Made by a program: the position numbers and the translations under genes
Shown here: in pieces, positions 1-6,208 of the stretch
How the letters are laid out: every line of letters starts with the position of its first letter
Position numbering within the stretch: the first letter of the stretch is position 1
Notes under the pieces: model-generated
Databases searched by the model: none
Seen by the model: only the letters and a program-made list of their open reading frames with translations
Told to the model about the DNA's origin: nothing
Assembly (NCBI GenBank): GCA_945876405.1
Contig: CAMCOJ010000089.1
Span: forward strand, 1 to 7,942
Reading direction: 5' to 3'
From: an uncultured Ruminococcus sp.
GTDB lineage: Bacteria; Bacillota; Clostridia; Oscillospirales; Ruminococcaceae
Length of the DNA: 7,942 nt

Positions 1-1
1 T

Positions 2-73
2 TATTATTCTTATATAAACAAATATTCTAAAGGTGATACGATTACACACAAACTAAATGTTGCTCCATTTTAA
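2..73 (+). CDS. Possible C-terminal tail of an upstream gene (partial)
   Basis: A reading frame is open from the left edge of the window to a TAA at 71-73 and gives 23 residues ending in NVAPF. I do not recognise it. An open stretch this short is not rare in AT-rich DNA, so it may be chance. If real, it is the end of a gene lying upstream on the same strand, and the next gene (ATG at 110) would begin 36 bases after its stop codon. Confidence 0.25.
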   Translation, partial: YYSYINKYSKGDTITHKLNVAPF

Positions 74-86
74 CATGTGATAAAAT
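60..86 (+). promoter_or_regulatory. Possible promoter of the LRR-like gene
   Basis: An extended -10 motif, TGATAAAAT, lies at 78-86. The best -35 candidate is TTGCTC at 60-65, with a short 15-base spacer, so recognition would depend mainly on the extended -10. Transcription would start near 93, just upstream of the ATG at 110. This would exclude the alternative GTG start at 77 from the message. Confidence 0.3.
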
Positions 87-109
87 ATTGTGTAGAATAT
101 GGTGGTTCT

Positions 110-928
110 ATGAAAAAAATTATATTTATTTCAGTATCATGTCTTATATCATTGGTAATTGTACGATATCTAATTTTTCCGAATTATATATTTCTCAGCA
201 GTTATAACCATGGAAAAAGTGGGCTTGTTAATGTAAATAAAGTTAAATCAATTGATTTAAATGAGTGCGATAACAAAGAGGCAAAATTAAAAAAAATTTC
301 TAATTGTAAAAATCTGAAAACTTTATTTATAACATACAATATTGATAACTTCAATTTTCTTGAAGGAATAAATATTGAAAGTCTGTATATCACTTCAAAT
401 TGCAATGATTGGGAATCTCTTGAATGCATAAAAGAGATTAAAGAATTATACATAAATCCAATGATTTCTAATGATCACAGCACGTTTAATGATTGCTCTG
501 TTCTGAGAAAGTTTCATACCATTGAAGAACTTACAATAACCAATTTTGATGATGAAATAAACTATTCAGGAATTGAAGAATTAATATGTCTTAAATATTT
601 AGCAATTAATTCAAGTACAATTGATTTTTCTGATATATCATTTCCGGATACAGTAGTAAATCTGCAAGTACAGACAGGATATTATAATAAAAAAAGCAAT
701 CTTTTGATTAACATACATGAACTTGAAGATACTAATATTAAAAATTTTAGTATTTGGAATTCATATATATCTGATTTATCTTTTATGAATTTAATTTCAA
801 GTATACATACTATAGAATTTCACGATTGCATTTTTTATGAAACAGAATCTGAGGTAAATACTGTAATTTCAGATTTGAAAAAGAAAAATGTCGATATCAT
901 ATTAGAAAATAACACTTTTTCTGAATAG
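110..928 (+). CDS. Membrane-anchored leucine-rich-repeat-like protein, function unknown
   Basis: The predicted protein has 272 residues. Residues 4-23 are a hydrophobic segment after two lysines and look like an uncleaved signal anchor; a Cys at residue 11 (SVSC) resembles a poor lipobox, so a lipoprotein is a weaker alternative. The rest is a ladder of xLxxLxIxx units, for example NLKTLFITYN (68-77), NIESLYITSN (88-97), EIKELYINPM (109-118), TIEELTITNF (137-146), CLKYLAINSS (160-169) and NIKNFSIWNS (209-218), at irregular intervals. This suggests a degenerate leucine-rich-repeat solenoid exposed outside the membrane, probably for protein or ligand binding; no catalytic motif is visible. I chose ATG 110 over GTG 77 because the anchor begins there, GGTGG lies five bases upstream, and a candidate -10 overlaps the GTG. 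The gene is much more AT-rich than its neighbours (14 of 60 bases G/C in 241-300), which suggests separate acquisition. It converges on the kinase operon. Confidence 0.75.
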   Translation: MKKIIFISVSCLISLVIVRYLIFPNYIFLSSYNHGKSGLVNVNKVKSIDLNECDNKEAKLKKISNCKNLKTLFITYNIDNFNFLEGINIESLYITSNCNDWESLECIKEIKELYINPMISNDHSTFNDCSVLRKFHTIEELTITNFDDEINYSGIEELICLKYLAINSSTIDFSDISFPDTVVNLQVQTGYYNKKSNLLINIHELEDTNIKNFSIWNSYISDLSFMNLISSIHTIEFHDCIFYETESEVNTVISDLKKKNVDIILENNTFSE

Positions 929-969
929 AACCATCTAGTGATGACTAAAATTTGTATTATTAGATGGTT
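929..969 (+). other. Hairpin just after the LRR-like gene
   Basis: AACCATCTA (929-937) pairs perfectly with TAGATGGTT (961-969). The stem can extend to 943/955 (15 bp, three of them G-U) around an 11-base loop. It begins one base after the stop codon. Only TTT follows it before G/C bases appear, so it is a poor intrinsic terminator and may instead protect the 3' end of the transcript. Confidence 0.45.
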
Positions 970-996
970 TGTCTGATGAAACACCAATAAAATAGC

Positions 997-1045
997 AAAA
1001 TCCTGTCAACTAACGTATTTTCGTTAATTGACAGGATTTTTATTA
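997..1045. terminator. Strong bidirectional rho-independent terminator
   Basis: A 19-base left arm (997-1015) pairs with a 19-base right arm (1022-1040) with one C-A mismatch, around a six-base TATTTT loop. The stem core is TCCTGTCAA/TTGACAGGA. On the + strand the stem runs into TTTTTATTATTT. On the - strand it ends in TTTT followed by an AT-rich GCTATTTTATT. It lies between the end of the LRR-like gene and the end of the kinase gene, so it can stop transcription from both sides. Confidence 0.82.
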
Positions 1046-1127
1046 TTTGTTTGATGACGTAATATATTTCTGTTTACTGCCTGCTGGCTTATCCGGAACA
1101 GTGAGAGAAAGTTTTCCCTGTTCAAAA

Positions 1128-1994
1128 TCAGAATTTAATCTTTATCTTCAACCTGCTGTCAGCATATTCCGCTGTAATCGTTCCACCCATACGCCGGACA
1201 AGTGTACGGGCGATTGACAGTCCCAGTCCGGTGGAATGATGTGCTGCCTCTACTGTATAGAAACGGTCAAACAGCTGTTCTGCATCAACCGCGGACAGTC
1301 CTTTTGCTGTATTTGAGAATGTTATCTCACCTGTATCCGAAAGAATGATATCGAGGTCACCATCACTGTATTTCACGGCATTGTTCAGAAGGTTTGAGAA
1401 TATTCTTGACAGATATTCCTTGTTAAGTTTTGCCGTAATCTGCTTATCCGTAATATTAACATCCGGGTGAATTCCTTTTTCAGTGAGAACAGCATAATAA
1501 CCCATGATACTGTCTTCCAGCACCTGATTTATCAGAAGGGTTTCAGTTTCAGTCTTTTCGTTATCTGAAACAATGACCGAATAGCGGAATAATTCCTCTG
1601 TAAGCTGTTTCATAAGTTCGGTACGCTCTTTAATAATGCCGAGATATCGTGCCTGTTGTTCAGAAATCTCCGTTTTCTCCATTATATCGATATAACCGCA
1701 AATCGCCGTCAGCGGAGTGCGAAGGTCGTGTGAAATATTCGTTACGGCATTTTTCAGTTCGGTGTCGCCCTGATGATAACGCAGATGCTCCTGCCGCAGA
1801 ATACGGAGCTGTGTATTGATGGCGGAAGCAAGTCTGCACATATCCTTGTCTCTGGATGAGATATCAATTTGTGTGTTGGTATCGGTCTGCAGTCTGTCCG
1901 CAAAGGCAGCAGAAATCTCCCTTGCGGCCTTTTTGAGCTGGATTATTTTGATTATTGCTGCTGCAAGTAAAAGTGCAAACAGACTGTAAAGCAT
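1128..1994 (-). CDS. Sensor histidine kinase of an ABC-transporter-linked two-component system
   Basis: This 288-residue membrane histidine kinase should phosphorylate the response regulator at the head of the operon. Residues 2-20 form one membrane helix, followed by a linker with a helical region. The dimerisation/phosphoacceptor box is NISHDLRTPLTAICGY (86-101), with His89 as the phosphorylated residue. The N box is IFSNLLNNAVKYSDG (198-212), the F box LFDRFY (241-246) and the G2 box TGLGLS (255-260). No extracellular sensor domain exists. The G1 box is atypical: where DxGxG is expected the sequence reads FSNTAKG (226-232), so the usual adenine-contacting Asp appears to be Asn. From memory this occurs in related Clostridia kinases and need not mean inactivity. 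The start ATG is preceded by GGAGG and a good spacer. It is the last gene of the operon, 14 bases after the permease stop, and ends before the shared terminator. Confidence 0.94.
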   Translation of the reverse strand: MLYSLFALLLAAAIIKIIQLKKAAREISAAFADRLQTDTNTQIDISSRDKDMCRLASAINTQLRILRQEHLRYHQGDTELKNAVTNISHDLRTPLTAICGYIDIMEKTEISEQQARYLGIIKERTELMKQLTEELFRYSVIVSDNEKTETETLLINQVLEDSIMGYYAVLTEKGIHPDVNITDKQITAKLNKEYLSRIFSNLLNNAVKYSDGDLDIILSDTGEITFSNTAKGLSAVDAEQLFDRFYTVEAAHHSTGLGLSIARTLVRRMGGTITAEYADSRLKIKIKF

Positions 1995-2008
1995 GTAAAT
2001 ACCTCCGA

Positions 2009-2797
2009 TCAGTTAAAATCAGTTTTGCGAAAATACAGAATTCCTGCAAGAAATAAAGCTGCTGTTTCTGCAAGAATTGCACACAGGGCAGGGAGAAAAT
2101 CAGAATCCACAGCAAAGCTGCTGCTCATACTCATACATACATCTGTAGGAAATAAAATCGTCAGTTTCTCGGGAAGATTATATTCTCCTGCAAGTGTCGC
2201 ATAAACGATTCCGGCGAACATGATTGCCTGATTGCCGAGATAAATTGCAAGAAAACTCTTTACTCCCTTGAAGATTATGCAGAAAAGCTGTGTGACTGTT
2301 GTAAAGAAAATAATCTGTACTGCTGAAATAAGTACTGAGGCTGCGATTGCCTTTGCGGATATGTCTCCGGCACTGACCGATAATATGTTTTCAGGCATTC
2401 CCTCCATAAGGTTTGTGTTTTGTGCAGCTGAAGCAGAACCGGAACATAAGGCAAATGTAACGAAAAAGCTGGCTGCAAACACAAGATACAGTGCAACTGC
2501 AAAAGCGTTTGACACTGCCCAGTCAGCCAGAAAAATGTGACTGCGTTTGTGTCCTGCGGACAACTGATTGCGGATAGTTCCGTTTGTAAACAGAGGGTAA
2601 TTGAACAGACCTGTCAGAATTCCTACATAATGCGGAAATACAAGATATGCAAGTATATACGGCAGGTTCCATGCACTCTCAACTGAACGCATGATAATCG
2701 CAGCGGCGATTCCTCCGGCAAATAACAGTGCGAGTAAGATGCGGAAAACAGTCCATTTGGAAAGTCTGCAAAAATAAGCGTTGAACAGTTTAGCCAC
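2009..2797 (-). CDS. ABC transporter permease (ABC-2 / antimicrobial-peptide exporter type)
   Basis: This is the integral membrane subunit partnered with the ATPase encoded just upstream. From the GTG at 2797 it has 262 residues. About six hydrophobic segments are visible, near residues 15-36, 47-67, 93-118, 148-174, 180-202 and 234-255, with no nucleotide-binding motif. This fits the small ABC-2-type permeases found with peptide-resistance or lantibiotic-immunity transporters; the substrate cannot be read from sequence. Start choice: a GTG at 2804-2806 shares bases with the GGAGG ribosome site (2806-2810) and is too close to be used. The next in-frame GTG (2795-2797) lies eight bases beyond that site and overlaps the ATPase stop codon by eight bases (GTGGCTAA). 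That arrangement implies translational coupling and equal production of the two subunits. Confidence 0.9.
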   Translation of the reverse strand: MAKLFNAYFCRLSKWTVFRILLALLFAGGIAAAIIMRSVESAWNLPYILAYLVFPHYVGILTGLFNYPLFTNGTIRNQLSAGHKRSHIFLADWAVSNAFAVALYLVFAASFFVTFALCSGSASAAQNTNLMEGMPENILSVSAGDISAKAIAASVLISAVQIIFFTTVTQLFCIIFKGVKSFLAIYLGNQAIMFAGIVYATLAGEYNLPEKLTILFPTDVCMSMSSSFAVDSDFLPALCAILAETAALFLAGILYFRKTDFN

Positions 2798-3704
2798 GGT
2801 CGCCACCTCCGATCAGTGAAATATAAAAGCTTTCAAGACTCTCATCATGTTCCTCAGCGGAAATAATCTCACAGTTTTCTTTGTTCAGTGCAAGTGCCAG
2901 CTGTGTAATTGCCGGTTTTGCATAGATATCTGCATGGGTTTCGTCATTTATCTGATAGGAAATATTCATGCTGTCAAGTACACGGGCAAGTGCTGATGTG
3001 TCGGTTACAGTTACGTGCAGACATTTTCTGCATGCGGACTCAAGTTCTTCGGCACTCATTTCACGCACCATCTTTCCGTTGCTGATAAATCCGTAATGGG
3101 TTGCAAGCTTTGAAAGTTCGTCGAGGTAATGGGATGAAATAAGCACTGTGATTTTCTTTTCACGGTTGAGTTTCATAATAAGTTCACGTATCTCGATTAT
3201 ACCCTCAGGATCAAGACCGTTTATCGGTTCGTCAAGAACGAGAAAATCCGGATCTCCGCACAGCGCCAGTGCAATACCCAGTCTCTGACGCATACCAAGG
3301 GAGAACTGGCGGGCTTTTTTGTTTTCTGTATTTTCAAGTCCGACCAGTTTCAGCAGCTGCGGAATCTGTTCAAAGTCCGGTATTCCAAGTACACGGTACT
3401 GCTGTTTAAGATTTTCCGCCGCTGTCATATCTGTATATAATGCAGGTGTTTCAACAACTGAGCCTGTCCGGCGTCTTGACTGTGATATCTTTTTGTCCGT
3501 ATAGTTTACACCGTAAAGCGAGAGTTCGCCGTCAGTCGGGTACTGTATGCCGCAGACAAGCCGTATCAGTGTTGTTTTTCCGGCACCGTTTCTGCCGATA
3601 AAACCATAAATCGAACCTTTAGGAACGTTCATTTTCAGACCGTCCAGTGCTTTGAAGTTTCTGTAATATTTTTTGAGATTGTTTGTTTTCAGAATATATT
3701 CCAT
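2790..3704 (-). CDS. ABC transporter ATP-binding protein
   Basis: This cytoplasmic ATPase subunit (304 residues) powers the membrane partner encoded next. In order it has Walker A GRNGAGKTT (37-45), the signature FSLGMRQR (134-141, a normal variant of LSGGQ in this export family), Walker B FLVLDEP (154-160) and the H-loop SSHYLDE (190-196, His192). A C-terminal extension of about 80 residues follows the nucleotide-binding domain, as in drug and lantibiotic exporters of the BcrA/LanF type. Start choice: a GTG at 3708-3710 is only one base from GGAGG (3712-3716). The in-frame ATG at 3702-3704 lies seven bases away and begins MEYILKTNNL, the expected N-terminus. The gene is preceded by its own promoter with direct repeats and overlaps the permease gene by eight bases. 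Confidence 0.95.
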   Translation of the reverse strand: MEYILKTNNLKKYYRNFKALDGLKMNVPKGSIYGFIGRNGAGKTTLIRLVCGIQYPTDGELSLYGVNYTDKKISQSRRRTGSVVETPALYTDMTAAENLKQQYRVLGIPDFEQIPQLLKLVGLENTENKKARQFSLGMRQRLGIALALCGDPDFLVLDEPINGLDPEGIIEIRELIMKLNREKKITVLISSHYLDELSKLATHYGFISNGKMVREMSAEELESACRKCLHVTVTDTSALARVLDSMNISYQINDETHADIYAKPAITQLALALNKENCEIISAEEHDESLESFYISLIGGGDRG

Positions 3705-3728
3705 ATTCACTCCTCCTTTTCTGACATA

Positions 3729-3737
3729 AGTATATCA
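3729..3737 (-). promoter_or_regulatory. Internal promoter (extended -10) of the ATPase-permease-kinase genes
   Basis: On the - strand TGATATACT (3737-3729) is an extended -10 element. The hexamer 17 bases upstream is CCGGTT (3757-3752), a poor -35, which is typical of promoters that need an activator. Transcription would begin near 3722, leaving a leader of about 18 bases that contains the GGAGG site of the ATPase gene. Confidence 0.6.
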
Positions 3738-3744
3738 TATAAAT

Positions 3745-3784
3745 GTCAAGAAACCGGACAGGAAAAGGTCAGGATTTGGTCAAG
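3745..3784 (-). promoter_or_regulatory. Four direct repeats, likely response-regulator binding site
   Basis: Read on the - strand, the boxes are CTTGAC (3784-3779), CCTGAC (3773-3768), CCTGTC (3762-3757) and CTTGAC (3750-3745), starting 11, 11 and 12 bases apart. One helical turn between direct repeats is how OmpR/PhoB-family regulators bind. Relative to the start near 3722 the boxes cover about -62 to -23, resembling the multi-box PhoP sites known in Bacillus. The most upstream box overlaps the stop codon of the regulator gene. The natural candidate to bind here is that regulator; this is inference. Confidence 0.6.
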
Positions 3785-4436
3785 ATTTCATTTTGAATCC
3801 GATTCCGTACACCGCTTCAATGTAATCATGCCCGTCAGCAGCCTGCAGTTTATGGCGGATATTGCTGATATGCTGTTTAAGCGAGCGTTCTGTACAGTCG
3901 GGTGTATCATAGCTTATTTTTTCAAGGATAGTAGTTTTACCGACCGGTGAATTGGGGTTCTGCATCAGAAGTTTGAGTATGGCACATTCTGTTCTTGTAA
4001 GATGTATATCACTTTCCCCGAGTTTTACCGTGAGTGTATCCGCATACAGTGTTATATTTCCGAAGGATATAACACTGGGAGAAGTATTTTTCTTTCTCAG
4101 CTGAACAGCTATTCTTGCAAGCAGTTCCTGCATATCAAAAGGTTTTGTAATATAATCCGCGGCACCGTTAAGCAGTAACTCCACTTTATCCGTTACATCA
4201 GCTTTGGCACTTACGACGATAACGGGAATGTCTTTTATCTTCGGTAACAGTTCTTCACCTGACAGTCCCGGAAGCATCAGGTCAAGCAGTATAATATCGG
4301 GCTTTGAGCCGGACAGAAGCAGAAGCGCCTCAGTTCCTGAATACGCTGCCGAAACTGTATATCCCTCATTTTTCAGACTTTCAGAAAGCATTTCACTGAT
4401 ATGAGCATCGTCATCTATTATCATTATATCAGGCAT
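3780..4436 (-). CDS. OmpR/PhoB-family response regulator
   Basis: This cytoplasmic transcription factor (218 residues) is the phosphorylation target of the kinase at the end of the operon. The receiver domain occupies about 1-115, with acidic residues Asp8-Asp9, phosphoacceptor Asp52 in LLDLMLPG, the switch Ser76 (VVSAK) and the invariant Lys98 (TKPF). A winged-helix DNA-binding domain covers about 122-218, with ERSLKQHISNIRHKL (183-197) as the recognition-helix region and EAVYGIGFKM (207-216) as the wing. All key residues are present. The ATG is preceded by GAGGTGA with a seven-base gap after GAGG. It is the first gene of the operon, under a near-consensus promoter. A second promoter with four repeat boxes separates it from the ATPase gene, which suggests basal regulator synthesis and induced transporter synthesis. 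Confidence 0.95.
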   Translation of the reverse strand: MPDIMIIDDDAHISEMLSESLKNEGYTVSAAYSGTEALLLLSGSKPDIILLDLMLPGLSGEELLPKIKDIPVIVVSAKADVTDKVELLLNGAADYITKPFDMQELLARIAVQLRKKNTSPSVISFGNITLYADTLTVKLGESDIHLTRTECAILKLLMQNPNSPVGKTTILEKISYDTPDCTERSLKQHISNIRHKLQAADGHDYIEAVYGIGFKMKS

Positions 4437-4460
4437 AAAATCACCTCGTCGTTTTTTTCT

Positions 4461-4489
4461 ATTATATCATTTATCCTGACAATATTCAA
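4461..4489 (-). promoter_or_regulatory. Vegetative promoter of the response-regulator operon
   Basis: On the - strand -35 TTGAAT (4489-4484) is followed by a 17-base spacer and -10 TATAAT (4466-4461), with the extended TG element making TGATATAAT. Transcription would start near 4454, and the GAGG ribosome site follows at 4447-4444. This should be a fairly strong housekeeping-sigma promoter. Confidence 0.8.
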
Positions 4490-4509
4490 GAAATCCAAAC
4501 GCTGACATA

Positions 4510-4521
4510 CGGATGAATCCG
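4510..4521. promoter_or_regulatory. Short palindrome in the divergent promoter region
   Basis: CGGAT-GA-ATCCG is a perfect 5-bp inverted repeat. It can be extended by ATA/TAT (4507-4509/4523-4525) if one base is bulged. It ends three bases before the -35 of the array promoter, a position where a regulator could act. Chance occurrence is quite possible. Confidence 0.25.
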
Positions 4522-4524
4522 GTA

Positions 4525-4553
4525 TTGAATAAAAGTCTGAACTATGGTATACT
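4525..4553 (+). promoter_or_regulatory. Promoter of the tandem ATPase/nuclease-like array
   Basis: TTGAAT (4525-4530), a 17-base spacer and TATACT (4548-4553) with an extended TGG give TGGTATACT. Transcription would start near 4560, leaving about 30 bases of leader with GGAGG at 4577-4581. It is divergent from the regulator promoter and uses the same -35 hexamer. No comparable promoter is evident between the array copies, so this one may drive all of them. Confidence 0.75.
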
Positions 4554-4589
4554 TGAAAAAGAAATGCCCACAGAACGGAGGAAGAAAAA

Positions 4590-6149
4590 ATGCGTTATCC
4601 TATAGGTGTACAGACATTTGAAGAAATAATAAACGGAGAATATGTATATGTGGATAAAACAGATCTGGTATATAATCTCGCACGCGGACACATATGCTTT
4701 CTGTCAAGACCACGAAGATTCGGAAAGTCATTGCTGATAAGTACACTGGACGCATATTTTTCAGGAAAAAAAGAATTGTTTAAGGGACTTAGGATAGATG
4801 AACTCGAAAAGGAATGGGTTAAGTATCCGGTGTTCAGAATTGATTTTTCGGGCGGAAAATATAAAGAGCCGGACGGGTTACAGCAAAAACTGGAGGAGTG
4901 TCTGGCAGCATGGGAACAGATGTACGGAAAAGATGAAATATATAAAACATTATCCGGCAGATTCAAATTTGTTTTAGGCGAAGCAGAAAAACAAACCGGA
5001 CACAAGGCAGTAGTGCTTATAGATGAATACGATAAGCCTTTACTTGATGTTATTGGTACGGAAGCCGAAGAAAAAAACAGGGATACACTTAAGGCGTTTT
5101 ATGAAACATTTAAGGAGGCAGATGCACATCTTCGCTTTGTCCTGCTTACAGGAGTGACGAAATTCAGTCAGGTATCCGTATTTTCGGGATTTAATCAGCC
5201 AAAGGATATCAGCATGGACAGGAGATATGATGCGATATGCGGGATAACAGAGGATGAGCTGTATTCATATTTTGCGGAACCTGTAAAAGAACTGGCTGAT
5301 ATAATGGAATACACCGTTGATGAAATGAAAAATGTGCTGAAAAAACAATATGACGGATATCATTTCAGTGAAAATCTGAAAACGGATATATATAATCCCT
5401 TCAGTATATTAAATGCATTTGATTCGATGAAAACAGAAGATTACTGGTACGAATCCGGCACACCGACATATCTTGTAAAGCTGATGGAAGGCCATAAGGT
5501 AAATATGCAGAAATTAACCGGCAGGTTGTATGAAAGAAAGTATTTTATCGACTACAGAGCTGACAGAGAAGATCCCCTTGCGATGCTTTACCAGAGCGGG
5601 TATCTTACAATAAAAGGATACGACAGGCGCCGCATGGTGTACAAACTTGATTATCCGAATGATGAAGTAAGAAAAGGTTTTGTAAGTCTTATAGGAAACA
5701 GCTATTTTCGCAGCCCCCCGGAAGACAATGACAACTGGATTCTTGAGCTGGACGATATGCTCAGGGAATGTGACCTCGACGGAGTACGCAAGGCATTCAG
5801 ATCATTCCTTTCATCGATACCATACGAAGCAAACAAGGATGAACGTGCAAAGGATTTTGAAACACATTTCTCATATACATTCTATATCATAAACCGTCTG
5901 CTCGGCTGCTACACAACGCTCATAGAAAAGCAGAACAGCAAGGGAAGGGCGGATATCATTATTGAAACGGACAATGATATTTTTATATTCGAATTCAAGC
6001 TTGACGGAAGTGCAGAGGAGGCACTGAAACAGATTGAAGAGCAGCAGTATGCCGTTCCGTACCTCGATGACAAACGCACTGTTCACAAGATAGGTGTGAA
6101 TATTTCAAGTGAAAGCAGAACGGTGGAAGAGTGGCTTGTGGCAGAATGA
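4590..6149 (+). CDS. AAA-ATPase-like protein with PD-(D/E)XK nuclease-like C-terminus, copy 1
   Basis: This 519-residue protein matches by recall the AAA-ATPase-like (PF09820) plus PDDEXK_9/DUF1703 (PF08011) family, whose cellular role is not established. The N-terminal domain has YVDKTDLVYNL (20-30), a Walker A variant RPRRFGKSLL (40-49, Lys46, first Gly replaced by Arg as usual for the family), Walker B VVLIDEYDKP (141-150, Asp145/Glu146) and a sensor-like LLTGVTKFSQVSVFSG (185-200). The C-terminal nuclease-like core has Asp455 in GRADIII, Glu468 and Lys470 in FEFK, then QIEEQQYA (481-488). All expected catalytic residues are present, so nucleotide-driven DNA or RNA cleavage is possible but not shown. 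There is no signal peptide or membrane segment, so it is probably cytoplasmic. GGAGG lies eight bases before the ATG, and the gene has its own promoter at 4525. Confidence 0.9.
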   Translation: MRYPIGVQTFEEIINGEYVYVDKTDLVYNLARGHICFLSRPRRFGKSLLISTLDAYFSGKKELFKGLRIDELEKEWVKYPVFRIDFSGGKYKEPDGLQQKLEECLAAWEQMYGKDEIYKTLSGRFKFVLGEAEKQTGHKAVVLIDEYDKPLLDVIGTEAEEKNRDTLKAFYETFKEADAHLRFVLLTGVTKFSQVSVFSGFNQPKDISMDRRYDAICGITEDELYSYFAEPVKELADIMEYTVDEMKNVLKKQYDGYHFSENLKTDIYNPFSILNAFDSMKTEDYWYESGTPTYLVKLMEGHKVNMQKLTGRLYERKYFIDYRADREDPLAMLYQSGYLTIKGYDRRRMVYKLDYPNDEVRKGFVSLIGNSYFRSPPEDNDNWILELDDMLRECDLDGVRKAFRSFLSSIPYEANKDERAKDFETHFSYTFYIINRLLGCYTTLIEKQNSKGRADIIIETDNDIFIFEFKLDGSAEEALKQIEEQQYAVPYLDDKRTVHKIGVNISSESRTVEEWLVAE

Positions 6150-6189
6150 TTATGATATTTTGGTAAAGCAACAATGATACAAAAAGAAC

Positions 6190-6208
6190 GGAGGGAAAAA
6201 CAAAAATG
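6190..6208 (+). promoter_or_regulatory. Ribosome site of array copy 2 (same in copy 3)
   Basis: GGAGG (6190-6194) lies 11 bases from the ATG at 6206, against 8 bases in copy 1; the leader differs by a three-base insertion. The wider gap may lower translation of the downstream copies. The 56-base spacer (6150-6205) has no clear promoter or terminator and is repeated without change at 7766-7821. Confidence 0.6.

Noticed and set aside
77..109. GTG at 77 as the start of the LRR-like gene
   Set aside because: The added 11 residues (IKYCVEYGGS and the initiator) precede an obvious anchor that begins MKKII, no good ribosome site lies before the GTG, and a candidate -10 overlaps it.
1096..1123. Imperfect hairpin (GAACAG/CTGTTC ends) after the kinase stop codon
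   Set aside because: It has mismatches and G-U pairs and no T-run on either strand; the much better terminator lies at 997-1040.
2798..2806. GTG at 2806 as the permease start
   Set aside because: Its first base is part of the GGAGG site itself; the GTG at 2797 has a proper eight-base gap.
2001..2817. 13-base sequence ACCTCCGATCAGT present at 2001-2013 and again at 2805-2817
   Set aside because: Both are the ribosome sites of consecutive genes; a shared core plus chance flanking bases explains the match, and no longer repeat surrounds them.
3705..3710. GTG at 3710 as the ATPase start
   Set aside because: Only one base separates it from GGAGG; the ATG at 3704 has a seven-base gap and gives the usual family N-terminus.
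3729..3750. TTGACA (3750-3745) as the -35 of the ATPase promoter
   Set aside because: Only ten bases or fewer separate it from the -10, too few for sigma factor contact; it fits better as the last of the four regulator boxes.
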